A stretch of DNA of 64,000 bases from Planococcus sp. CP5-4_YE (GCF_019042655.1 NZ_JAHPZO010000002.1:310001-374000), one strand, 5' to 3'; shown: positions 28,111 through 35,514, counted from the stretch's first letter. The notes: a model not told the origin generated them from the letters alone. A program made the numbers and translations.

Positions 28111-28491
28111 TTACTTGCGTTGGTCGATAAATGAGCCGCCGCTCGCGGTCTGGCGGTAAGCGCCGGCGTATTTCCCCGATACTTTCCGCGTTTGGCCGAG
28201 CCGGGTCATCTGTGCGGAAAACTGTTCCTGCACCGTCTGCATGAGCGGCTGCAGCTGAATTTCTGTTTGCTGGATTTTGGCGATGATCGCTTGTTCATCT
28301 GCTGACCATTCGCCAGTTCCTTGTGCAGCGAGCGCTTCGATGGTCTCTTGCCGGCTATCGAATAATTCCTGAAGCCGTTCGAGCTGTGCCAGTTCATTTT
28401 TATCCATGTCTGAATCAATCAATTGTGCTTGTTCATAAATCGCTTGTGTTTGCGCCAAAAATTCGGTGAGCCCATCGAACCTGTTCTCCAT
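28111..28491 (-). CDS. fliT: FliT-like flagellar chaperone
   Basis: 126 aa, helical, MENRFDGLTEFLAQTQAIYE. It lies between fliD and fliS, where FliT (cap-protein chaperone) is expected. Sequence resemblance is weak, so the name rests mainly on position and size. The ATG overlaps the fliD stop (TAATG). Confidence 0.78.
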   Translation of the reverse strand: MENRFDGLTEFLAQTQAIYEQAQLIDSDMDKNELAQLERLQELFDSRQETIEALAAQGTGEWSADEQAIIAKIQQTEIQLQPLMQTVQEQFSAQMTRLGQTRKVSGKYAGAYRQTASGGSFIDQRK

Positions 28492-29999
28492 TACATGCCT
28501 CCGAACATATTCTGTTGCATCCAAGCGCTTTGCGAATTCATTTTGCTGAGCGCTTTTTCCATCGCTGTGAACTGGCTCCAGTAACGGTCTTCGATGCTCG
28601 TCAAACGGTCTTGCCAGCGCGTGATTTCCGTTTCCATGCGGCGCAGTTTCTTGGACATCGTGCTATTGTCGACGGCGCTTGCCGGGCTTCCCGCTTGTGT
28701 GCTCAAGTTCTTGACGATATCGTTGAGCTTGTCGTAGACACGCGCACCGATTCCGTCGCCAGCTGCACCGCGGACCGTGAACAAGTTCATCACTTCATCG
28801 GGTTTTTCCGAAAGAGCGGTCCTCAATTTATCCTCGTCGATGAACAATTTTCCACCTTCGCGGTAATCGCCTGTATTGATGCCAATCTGTGATAATAAAT
28901 TAATGCTGCCATCCCCGATGCTTTCGACTTTATCCATGAATTCGCGGCGCAGATCCTGCAGCGCCGATTTCATGATTGGGTCATTGCGCAACAAGCCGCT
29001 GCGCGCTTTTTCTTCCCACAATTCGATTTCCTTATCGCTCATGTCTTTTTTCTGTTCGTCCGAGAGCGGCTGGAAATCCGGGTAGCGTTTTTCCACGATC
29101 TGTTTTTGCAAGTCTTCGATCGTTTTGTTGTACGCTTCTACAAAATCCTTGAGCATCTGCACTGGTTTTTCGGGATCCGATTTAACGGTTATGGACGATG
29201 AACCATCTGTATCAACTTTGAGCATCTCAATCGTCAGTCCGTTAACCGTTGTTTTATTGCTGGTCAGCCCGGTTACTTCAACGTCATCGATAACGATAGA
29301 ACCATTTGCCCCGTTGGTTGTCGTAACCGATAAATCGTTTGTGCCGGTAATTTGTTTGCTGAGCTCTGGGTTATCTGTAGCCCCGTCAGCAGTCTTGAAA
29401 GATAAGCTAAAGTTTTGCGCCTCGCCTAATTCTTTCGAGGAAATGAAAAAGCGAGAAGTGGTGTTATCAAAATTGACTCGAAGAGCGGGCACGCTGTCGG
29501 CTGTTTCCGACTGCAATAAATCTGCGACCGCTTTATAAGTCATGTCTGCTGTAATGTTTACCTCGACCTCAGTTTCTTCTCCGACGTTTACGAGAATTCT
29601 TCCCGCAACACCAATGGCATCGGTCGATCTTGCTGCTTCTTCCGGTGTTTTTTGAATCGCTGCTGTGGAAGTGTATTTCGCGGGAGTTGCCATCGCAGTG
29701 ACTTGCACATCATACTTCCCACTCATCGCCGTGGCGGTCGCTGTCACTTTCGCACTGCCGGAGCCTGTTGCTTCGGCACTATAGGCATTGAAGCTCGATT
29801 GAAGGCGCAAGTTGCTGGCACTCGTGCGCAGACTAGAGAACGCGAGGTTTTGTTCGCGCGTCGCTTCTTGCTGCCATTCGGTCCAGACTTTTTGTTGCAT
29901 CAGTTTATCTAACGGCATTTTCTGTATTTGCATCATTTGTTTTACGATGGAGTCGGTGTCCATCCCGGAAGCTAATCCGCCGATTCGCATTGCGCTCAT
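28491..29999 (-). CDS. fliD: Flagellar cap protein FliD (HAP2)
   Basis: Filament cap, 502 aa. N-terminal FliD motif MSAMRIGGLASGMDTDSIVK; C-terminal coiled coil (LRRMETEITRWQDRLTSIED) and end SQSAWMQQNMFGGM. AGGAGTG ribosome site. Followed directly by its probable chaperone gene fliT. Confidence 0.95.
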   Translation of the reverse strand: MSAMRIGGLASGMDTDSIVKQMMQIQKMPLDKLMQQKVWTEWQQEATREQNLAFSSLRTSASNLRLQSSFNAYSAEATGSGSAKVTATATAMSGKYDVQVTAMATPAKYTSTAAIQKTPEEAARSTDAIGVAGRILVNVGEETEVEVNITADMTYKAVADLLQSETADSVPALRVNFDNTTSRFFISSKELGEAQNFSLSFKTADGATDNPELSKQITGTNDLSVTTTNGANGSIVIDDVEVTGLTSNKTTVNGLTIEMLKVDTDGSSSITVKSDPEKPVQMLKDFVEAYNKTIEDLQKQIVEKRYPDFQPLSDEQKKDMSDKEIELWEEKARSGLLRNDPIMKSALQDLRREFMDKVESIGDGSINLLSQIGINTGDYREGGKLFIDEDKLRTALSEKPDEVMNLFTVRGAAGDGIGARVYDKLNDIVKNLSTQAGSPASAVDNSTMSKKLRRMETEITRWQDRLTSIEDRYWSQFTAMEKALSKMNSQSAWMQQNMFGGM

Positions 30000-30017
30000 A
30001 GCTCGTTCACTCCTGTC

Positions 30018-30362
30018 TTATCGTTTTTCATCGATCATCATGCCCGTAATTTCGGCCATCGAGGCGTACATGTCCAGAAATTTCCGGTTCGGTATTTCCC
30101 GCAGTACTTCATCGGTTTTGGTATCAATCACTTGCACGTAATACACTTCCAATTGCTCGTGCAGCTGGAATTTAATATTGGTTTCAGTCGGCACTAAAAA
30201 TTCGTTCATGACGGCGACTTTATCCGCCACCATTTCTTTTGTAACAGGCTGAGCGGGTTCTTGGAATTGGTTTTTTTCAGGAATTCCCGTTTCTTTTGCA
30301 ACGATAGGTTCTATTTTGCTGGCCTCTTGAAGCTGTGGCATTGATTGATTAGTGACTTCCAT
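30018..30362 (-). CDS. flaG: FlaG family protein
   Basis: 114 aa. The C-terminal FlaG domain reads NIKFQLHEQLEVYYVQVIDT then VLREIPNRKFLDMYASMAEI. FlaG proteins influence filament length. I chose the ATG giving MEVTNQSMPQLQ, 8 bp after GGGGAG; the frame runs 34 codons further into the promoter region. First gene of the flaG-fliD-fliT-fliS unit. Confidence 0.88.
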   Translation of the reverse strand: MEVTNQSMPQLQEASKIEPIVAKETGIPEKNQFQEPAQPVTKEMVADKVAVMNEFLVPTETNIKFQLHEQLEVYYVQVIDTKTDEVLREIPNRKFLDMYASMAEITGMMIDEKR

Positions 30363-30412
30363 GACGACACTCCCCGTCTTCTCAAATCGATCTAAAAAGC
30401 TCTCTATCCTTA

Positions 30413-30439
30413 TTATCGGCACGATTTGCTTTTTTTTTA
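30413..30439 (-). promoter_or_regulatory. Sigma-D promoter for flaG-fliD-fliT-fliS
   Basis: TAAA, 15 nt, GCCGATAA on the minus strand, about 50 bp before flaG. It sits right after the terminator of the upstream hydrolase gene. Confidence 0.9.
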
Positions 30440-30449
30440 GTACAGAATC

Positions 30450-30485
30450 AAAAAAATAAGACAAGCTCGCAAAGAGCCTGCCTTA
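30450..30485 (-). terminator. Terminator after the flagellar-locus hydrolase
   Basis: AUAAGGCAGGCUC pairs with GAGCUUGUCUUAU (13 pairs including wobbles), followed by a run of U, just past the hydrolase stop codon. Confidence 0.85.
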
Positions 30486-30487
30486 TC

Positions 30488-31216
30488 TTATGTGAGTTGC
30501 GTATAAAATTTGCTGACGCCTTGCGTCCAGTGGTTATTGAGGCCGGTCGGATCGTTCGCTGCGCCGACCGGAGCATATTTCGCGCCGATTTGCGCGATAC
30601 TTTCCTTGCCTTGGTTCAAATAATTCTGCCGCAAATTGCGCGCCATGTCGTAAATGCTATCGGCAACCGATTCATAACTGCGGAGGCCGTTTTTGCCCAT
30701 CATACCGGCGATATTATTTTTCTCATTCGCCGCACGCGATGAGCCATTTCCGGTTTCGTGCACTGCAATCGCAGACAGGAGATTCGGGTCGATATCGTAT
30801 TTCTTTCCAGCTTCAATGAAATGCACAGCACTGCCGCTCAGTTTACCAGCGAGCTGCCCATCCAATTTCAAGAACTGTACCGGCCGGAACTTCAAGTCGC
30901 TTTGATCCGCAGCGCTCGTCGCCACGTCTTTATGCTGCATCGTCAGATTCACGACGGCCGGATTATACGAAGAACTTGCCGGCGTCGTGAAAGACAAGTT
31001 ATTTGCGGCCGGCGCTTGTTGAGTTGGCATTTGCTGTGACTGCATTTGCTGGACATTTTCCATCATCGCTGCCATCAACAGCATCATAAACGACCCTGGC
31101 CCCGCCATCCCAGGCATTTGGCTGTTCGCCGCTCCGCTTCCGTTTGTTGACGATGTCTGCTGAAGCGAACTCATCGCCGACTGAAACAGCCAATTTGAAT
31201 TGATCGGCCCCATCAT
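30488..31216 (-). CDS. Peptidoglycan hydrolase with glucosaminidase/lysozyme-like domain
   Basis: 242 aa. A Gln/Met-rich, low-complexity N-terminal half (MQSQQMPTQQAPAANN) is followed by a lysozyme-like domain: AGKKYDIDPNLLSAIAVHET, then GNGSSRAANEKNNIAGMMGK and ADSIYDMARNLRQNYLNQGK. The Glu in HETG is the likely catalytic acid. By location it may open the wall for flagella, in the manner of FlgJ-type enzymes; that role is inferred. No classical signal peptide is evident, so it may be exported by the flagellar system or another route. ATG at 31216 is chosen over a GTG four codons upstream. Confidence 0.75.
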   Translation of the reverse strand: MMGPINSNWLFQSAMSSLQQTSSTNGSGAANSQMPGMAGPGSFMMLLMAAMMENVQQMQSQQMPTQQAPAANNLSFTTPASSSYNPAVVNLTMQHKDVATSAADQSDLKFRPVQFLKLDGQLAGKLSGSAVHFIEAGKKYDIDPNLLSAIAVHETGNGSSRAANEKNNIAGMMGKNGLRSYESVADSIYDMARNLRQNYLNQGKESIAQIGAKYAPVGAANDPTGLNNHWTQGVSKFYTQLT

Positions 31217-31404
31217 ACTCTTCCACACCTTCCGTTTCCATTTATTCGTTTAGTTTACAAGAAGATGTTGGAAAAAAGAATAGGCGTATTGGTGGTAGAC
31301 TTTATATAAAGTAGTTTTATTTGGAATGAAAGCTGTGACTTTTTCCATGTTCTATACATGAGCTTGTGAAGTAAAAAACATGCGGTTGAATGCCTTGTTC
31401 TATT

Positions 31405-31433
31405 TTGCATACGACACTTTAAATTCATATAAT
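31405..31433 (+). promoter_or_regulatory. Possible promoter of the homing endonuclease gene
   Basis: TTGCAT (31405-31410), 17 nt, then TATAAT (31428-31433), 40 bp before the start codon. The -10 is perfect and the -35 partial. This suggests the gene carries its own promoter and does not depend on the flagellar operons, which run the other way. Confidence 0.5.
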
Positions 31434-31472
31434 TATTTAAAGACTTCTCTAGATCAAGGAGGAGATATACGT

Positions 31473-32351
31473 ATGGAAGATATGATGTGCGGAAAATTAC
31501 TCGGAGATGGCTGCTTAACAAAGCAGGCTGGAAGAAAACCTAGGTTTCAGTTCACTCATACTTTAACTGATAAAGGCTGGTCAGAACACTGCTTCGAAGG
31601 TCTTTCAGAATTCTATCCACTAGCTCCTCCAAAGTATAAGAGAATAATAGACTCAAGGGTCGCTCAAGGGTTTACAGAATGCTATGTAGTTCAATCTCGC
31701 ACTTCTCAGGAATTAAATACTTTATATGAAACATGGTATCCTCATGGCAAAAAGGAATTACCCTTCGCTTATATCGAACAGCATTTCACTAAAAGATCCT
31801 TATCTTGGTGGTACCAGGATGATGGCCATTTAAATCAGCAAAGCGGGCTAGTGAAAAAAATCATTCTTTCTACTGACAGTTTTTCTCCTACAGAAAACCA
31901 GTTCCTCATTGATTTTCTCAACATAAAATTTGGTTTCAACTTTTCTATAGATGGCCAGAACCGCCTCGTCCTCTATGATCAATTTCAGATTAACTATTTC
32001 TTGAGATTGGTTACACCATATATTCATGTCTCAATGACTCGAAAAAAGCCATTTCAAAGAAACATGAGACCTATAGCGAAAAGGTCAACTATCTACTTAC
32101 CTGAAAATTTAATTCTTGAAAAGCCGACTTCAGAAATCAATGACCAGTATGAAAAGCTGCCCATCCTCCAGGAACTGCTTCAAGATCACATCAGTTTTTT
32201 CAAAATGGCTAGCTCCGTAAAAAGTACGATTATTCACACAAAACCATACCAAATAGAAATCAAGGAAAGTTATAAAGCCCAATTAATCAAGTTGAAACTT
32301 GAGACAGGCTTGAACATCAGTCAGATTACCAATCATTGTTTCCTTATATAA
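31473..32351 (+). CDS. Free-standing LAGLIDADG homing endonuclease
   Basis: 292 aa, of the LAGLIDADG_2 type. It has two dodecapeptide-like motifs: MMCGKLLGDGCL at the N-terminus and LSWWYQDDGHL near residue 115, each with the acidic residue expected for metal-dependent cleavage. A basic segment follows (MTRKKPFQRNMRPIAKRS), then a C-terminal helical tail (KLKLETGLNISQITNH) that could add DNA contacts. Start: ATG at 31473, 8 bp after AAGGAGGAG; the frame is open 31 codons upstream but lacks a ribosome site. The gene is clearly richer in A+T than its neighbours, points against the flagellin genes and lies outside the introns. Probable target: the intronless flagellin exon junction. Confidence 0.88.
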   Translation: MEDMMCGKLLGDGCLTKQAGRKPRFQFTHTLTDKGWSEHCFEGLSEFYPLAPPKYKRIIDSRVAQGFTECYVVQSRTSQELNTLYETWYPHGKKELPFAYIEQHFTKRSLSWWYQDDGHLNQQSGLVKKIILSTDSFSPTENQFLIDFLNIKFGFNFSIDGQNRLVLYDQFQINYFLRLVTPYIHVSMTRKKPFQRNMRPIAKRSTIYLPENLILEKPTSEINDQYEKLPILQELLQDHISFFKMASSVKSTIIHTKPYQIEIKESYKAQLIKLKLETGLNISQITNHCFLI

Positions 32352-32384
32352 AAAGGGCTGCCGATTTTGTTAGCAGCCCTTTCG
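32350..32384. terminator. Bidirectional terminator between endonuclease and yjfB
   Basis: AAAGGGCTGC / GCAGCCCTTT stem with an 11-nt loop. The U-run is best on the minus strand (after yjfB), and the plus strand (after the endonuclease) has UUUCGUU. Confidence 0.8.
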
Positions 32385-32395
32385 TTATAAACATT

Positions 32396-32572
32396 TTACC
32401 CTTTCAAATCAATCGAACTGCCAATATGCGGCTGAACCGATTGTTCAAGCATCTTCACGACACTCGCGCTATTCGCCTCGGCCTGGTCCATCGCTTTCTT
32501 AGTCACTAACACACTTGCTTCCTGTCGGACATTCATCTGGCTAAGCGACATCGATAAAGCGGCGATATCCAT
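32396..32572 (-). CDS. yjfB: YjfB-family putative motility protein
   Basis: 58 aa, MDIAALSMSLSQMNVRQEAS ... ending IGSSIDLKG. The M(D)IAALSM...V...S..L.K and C-terminal GxxxDxxG pattern is that of the small YjfB family often found near flagellin genes; its function is unknown. A strong GGGGGAG site precedes the ATG. It starts 29 bp beyond the flagellin terminator, so it is likely expressed by read-through of that terminator. Confidence 0.8.
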   Translation of the reverse strand: MDIAALSMSLSQMNVRQEASVLVTKKAMDQAEANSASVVKMLEQSVQPHIGSSIDLKG

Positions 32573-32600
32573 AGGAACTCCCCCTTGTGAACTTGCTTAT

Positions 32601-32630
32601 AAAAAAAGGAGCCTAAAATCAGGCTCCTTT
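32601..32630 (-). terminator. Terminator after the downstream flagellin gene
   Basis: AAGGAGCCU-GAUUUU-AGGCUCCUU followed by seven U on the minus strand, 13 nt after the flagellin stop codon. Confidence 0.9.
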
Positions 32631-32642
32631 TCGTGTTTAAAA

Positions 32643-33902
32643 TTAACGTAGCAATTGAAGAACTTGCTGCGGTGCTTGATTTGCTTGACTTAGCATAGCT
32701 TGTGATGCTTGTGCAAGAATTGAGTTCTTTGTTTGTTCCATCATTTCTTTCGCCATCGTGCGAACATTTACTTTCATAAATGACTAGACTATATCTTCAC
32801 CCTCTAAACTAGTAGGGGCCGGGCACTTCGGATCTTTCAGTGCTGATGGACACTGTGTCACCTACGGATTTCATCACCATAGCTTGCGCCTTAGATGGTC
32901 TATCCTAGTCGTTGAACCTTCTCCACTCTTTCGAGACAGGAGCTTGGCTGCTGATTGCCCAATCTTTTATTTTCTCGAGCCGTCACGCTTGTCGTTTCCA
33001 ACTACGTTGTGGCAATAAAAGCTATCAGGGCTTTCCAGCAATTCACCCGGTCGTAATCTCTGATCGTTACCAATCAGGACGACTGTACCTCCACCCGCTT
33101 ACGCAGCTTCGGCATAATCAACGTCGCGGATACGTGATTCCGCAGCTGTAATGTTTTCAGAAGATGTGTTCAAGTTGTTGATTGTGTGTTCAAGACGGTT
33201 CTGAGTTGATCCCAATTTTGAACGCTCTGTCGATACTGTAGCGATTGCTGTATCTAACTTACCTAAGGCAGTCTGTGCATTGGCTTTACTTGTCAAATCG
33301 CCGATAGCAGCCGCATCAGCAGTAGCTTGAGCAGTAGCATCCTCCGCTGCCGCTGCCACCGGATCCACATTGGTAGAATGTGTAATTCCTGTCCCACCCA
33401 TTAGAGTATTAGCTGTTTTGTCGGAAAAAGTATATGAGATTGTTTGACCAACATTAGCACCGATTTGGAAATCTACCCCAGCAGTTTCACCACTCCAAAG
33501 TTTTTGTCTATTGAACTCTGTGTCCACAGCAATTCGGGTAATTTCTTTAGCTAATGCTTTGTATTCAGTGTCCAGTGCTGTGCGATCTTCTGCAACGTTG
33601 GTATCACTTGAGGATTGTACAGACAATTCACGCATGCGCTGCAAAATATCGTGTGTTTCGTTTAACGCACCTTCTGCAGTTTGCAACATTGAGATACCGT
33701 CTTGTGCATTTCGTGACCCTTGCTCTAGTCCACGAATCTGGCCACGCATTTTTTCAGAGATTGACAGCCCTGCTGCATCGTCTTTTGCGCTGTTGATGCG
33801 AAGTCCTGAAGATAGTTTCTCCATGTTGTTCATTTGCGCGCTTTGAGCTGAGCCCATTTGGCGGTGCGTGTTAAGTGCTGCGATGTTGTGATTAATAATC
33901 AT
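32643..33902 (-). CDS. hag: Flagellin, downstream copy (hagA here), interrupted by a group I intron
   Basis: Filament protein. Exon 1 is 33902-33117 (262 codons); exon 2 is 32756-32643 (37 codons plus stop). Joined length is 299 aa. The N-terminal D0/D1 region (MIINHNIAALNTHRQMGSAQ) is the same as in the upstream copy; the central part (VGGTGITHSTN-like, Ala-rich) is longer by 29 residues. Without splicing the frame reads five intron codons (YAEAA) and stops at TAA (33099-33101), losing the C-terminal D0 helix needed for polymerisation. The junction ...RIRDVD/MAKEMMEQTK... is chosen because it restores the usual flagellin sequence and length. No sigma-D promoter precedes this copy, so it probably depends on transcription from the upstream flagellin gene 100 bp away. 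Confidence 0.9.
32757..33116 (-). ncRNA. Group I self-splicing intron in the downstream flagellin gene
   Basis: A 360-nt intervening sequence with the four classical group I elements in order on the minus strand: P (AAUUGCUGGAAAGCC), Q (AAUCAGCAGCCAAG), R (GGUUCAACGACUAGG) and S (GAAGAUAUAGUC), where R GACUA pairs with S UAGUC to form P7. The 3' end has a P9 hairpin CAUUUA/UAAAUG and a P9.0 candidate GU/AC directly before the terminal G (CACG/AUGGCG). The P8 loop is a GCAA tetraloop. It contains no ORF. The 5' boundary (after GAU) is set by flagellin coding continuity. I could not find a perfect six-pair P1 for it (best: GUCGUC in the intron with one U-U mismatch), so the exact 5' site needs RNA proof. 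Confidence 0.92.
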
Positions 33903-33909
33903 TGTGTAT

Positions 33910-33954
33910 TACCTCCGTGTAATGTTTTTAGGCGCTCAAATCCATTTGAAGCGC
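33910..33954 (-). promoter_or_regulatory. CsrA-type leader of the downstream flagellin gene
   Basis: A 5' leader hairpin GCGCUUCAAAU-GG-AUUUGAGCGC presents GGA at its loop, and the Shine-Dalgarno ACACGGAGGU contains a second GGA. B. subtilis CsrA represses hag through just such a pair of sites. Binding here is inferred from sequence and from csrA lying nearby. Confidence 0.6.
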
Positions 33955-34001
33955 ATTTATCAAAGAACATAAGGTGCTAAATTAAGAATAAAAAAGTTAT
34001 T

Positions 34002-35175
34002 TTAGCGTAGTAGTTGAAGAACTTGCTGTGGAGCCTGATTTGCTTGAGCCAACATTGCTTGTGACGCTTGTGCAAGAATCGAGTTCTTCGTTTGTTCCAT
34101 CATTTCTTTCGCCATCGTGCGAACATTTACTTTCATAAATGACTAGACTATATCTTCACCCTCTAGTGTTAGTAGGGGCCGGGCACTTCGGATCCACAGT
34201 ACTGATGTATACTGTTTCACCTACGGATTTCATCACCATAGCTCTCGCCTTAGATGGTCTATCCTAGTCGTTGAACCTTCTCCACTCTTTCGAGACAGGA
34301 GCTTGGCTGCTGATTGCCCAATCTTTTATTTTTTCAGGGCCGTCACGCTTGTCGTTTCCAACTACGTTGTGGCAATAAAAGCTATCAGGGCTTTCCAGCA
34401 ATTCACCCGGTCGTAATCTCTGGCTGTTACCGGCCAGGACGACTGTACCTCCACTCGCTTAAGCGGCTTCGGTATAATCAACGTCGCGGATACGTGATTC
34501 CGCAGCTGTAATGTTTTCAGAAGATGTGTTTAAGTTGTTGATTGTGTGTTCAAGACGATTCTGAGTTGATCCCAATTTTGAACGCTCTGTCGATACTGTA
34601 GCGATTGCTGTATCTATAGCTCCCAGTGCTGTTTGCGAACTAGCCTTAGTCAATAAATCACCAACCCCACCGGTTAATGCAGCAGCATCTTTATCAGAGA
34701 ATGTATAGGAAATCGTTTGCCCGACATTTGCGCCAATTTGAAAATCTACTACCGTAGTATCACCGTTCCATAATTTTTGTTTATTAAATTCTGTGTGATC
34801 AGAAATTCTTGTAATCTCAGCTGCCAATGCTTGGTATTCAGTGTCCAGTGCTGTGCGATCTTCTGCAACGTTGGTATCACTTGAGGATTGTACAGACAAT
34901 TCACGCATGCGTTGCAAAATATCGTGTGTTTCGTTTAACGCACCTTCTGCAGTTTGCAACATTGAGATACCGTCTTGTGCATTTCGTGACCCTTGCTCTA
35001 GTCCACGAATCTGGCCACGCATTTTTTCAGAGATTGACAGCCCTGCTGCATCGTCTTTTGCGCTGTTGATGCGAAGTCCTGAAGATAGTTTCTCCATGTT
35101 GTTCATTTGCGCGCTTTGAGCTGAGCCCATTTGGCGGTGCGTGTTAAGTGCTGCGATGTTGTGATTGATAATCAT
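34002..35175 (-). CDS. hag: Flagellin, upstream copy (hagB here), interrupted by a group I intron
   Basis: Filament protein. Exon 1 is 35175-34477 (233 codons); exon 2 is 34115-34002 (37 codons plus stop). Joined length is 270 aa, close to a minimal D0/D1 flagellin. The first 120 or so residues and the last 37 match the downstream copy almost exactly (one S/A difference near the end); the middle differs and is shorter. The unspliced frame ends after YTEAA at TAA (34459-34461). It is preceded by a sigma-D promoter and a CsrA-type leader. It is the first gene of a two-flagellin unit. Confidence 0.91.
34116..34476 (-). ncRNA. Group I self-splicing intron in the upstream flagellin gene
   Basis: A 361-nt intron at the same position as in the other flagellin gene, with the same P, Q, R and S elements, P9 hairpin and 3' end. 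Differences between the two introns preserve pairing: the hairpin CUGAU/AUCAG becomes CUGGC/GCCAG around a constant GGUAAC loop; CAGUG/CACUG becomes CAGUA/UACUG; and the P8 loop GCAA becomes GAGA, still GNRA. Such compensatory changes show that the RNA fold is maintained. An alternative 5' site after CCGCUU, paired with GAGUGG, is perfect in this copy but has a G-G mismatch in the other, and would insert eight residues into the flagellin. Confidence 0.92.
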
Positions 35176-35182
35176 TGTGTAT

Positions 35183-35234
35183 TACCTCCGTGTAATGTTT
35201 TTTGTTTTTTGCAAGCGCCCAAATCCGTTTGGAC
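35183..35234 (-). promoter_or_regulatory. CsrA-type leader of the upstream flagellin gene
   Basis: The hairpin GUCCAAA-CGGA-UUUGGGC exposes ACGGAU in its loop, and the Shine-Dalgarno ACACGGAGGU supplies a second GGA about 25 nt downstream. The arrangement resembles BS2/BS1 of B. subtilis hag. Stem sequences differ from the other leader while the GGA loop and pairing stay. Confidence 0.65.
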
Positions 35235-35249
35235 TGCCTTACATTCTTT

Positions 35250-35277
35250 TTATCGGTAAGCGTTTTAAAATGTTTAG
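35250..35277 (-). promoter_or_regulatory. Sigma-D promoter of the flagellin genes
   Basis: CTAAA, a 16-nt spacer and CCGATAA on the minus strand, about 75 bp before the upstream flagellin gene. It is close to the sigma-D consensus. Confidence 0.88.
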
Positions 35278-35339
35278 TAATTTTTAAAAATATATTTTTT
35301 CTTTTCAGATTAGGGTAAATGAATTCTTAAATAATATGC

Positions 35340-35470
35340 TAAATGAAGCGGAGGGCGGGGACTCCTTAGGAAGACGCCCGCGGCAACTGGCAACGCGACG
35401 TCCTGTCGCGCCAGTTGCATGACTCACATCCTGTGAGCCCGAAAGCCTCCGCCTGTAGCGAAATGATTAT
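35340..35470. repeat. Dispersed intergenic repeat, copy B of the second subfamily
   Basis: AAGCGGAGGGCGGGGACTCC ... GAGCCCGAAAGCCTCCGCCT, the inverted counterpart of the element at 27.5 kb. It fills most of the 339-bp gap between the flagellin promoter and csrA. No gene is seen in it. Confidence 0.75.
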
Positions 35471-35481
35471 AGAATTGATAT

Positions 35482-35512
35482 AAAAAAGGCCTGCGAAAAT
35501 ATCGCAGGCTCT
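35482..35512 (-). terminator. Terminator after csrA
   Basis: GAGCCUGCGA-UAUUU-UCGCAGGCCUUUUUUAU on the minus strand, right after the csrA stop. It separates csrA from the flagellin genes, which are co-transcribed with it in some relatives. Confidence 0.88.
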
Positions 35513-35514
35513 TC

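Noticed and set aside
31380-31472. 31-codon upstream extension of the homing endonuclease
   Set aside because: It overlaps the predicted promoter and lacks a ribosome site, while ATG at 31473 has AAGGAGGAG at ideal distance.
32912-33151. Plus-strand frame of 79 codons inside the downstream flagellin intron (and its partner at 34314-34511)
   Set aside because: It is antisense to conserved group I intron elements, has no ribosome site, and its conservation is explained by the intron RNA.
33955-34001. Sigma-D promoter directly before the downstream flagellin gene
   Set aside because: The best candidate (TTTGATAA with TTAA upstream) lacks the CCGAT core, unlike the clear promoter before the upstream copy.
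34459-35175. Annotating the flagellins as complete 267- and 238-aa proteins
   Set aside because: They would lack the C-terminal D0 helix, which is found intact and in a joinable frame after the intron in both copies.
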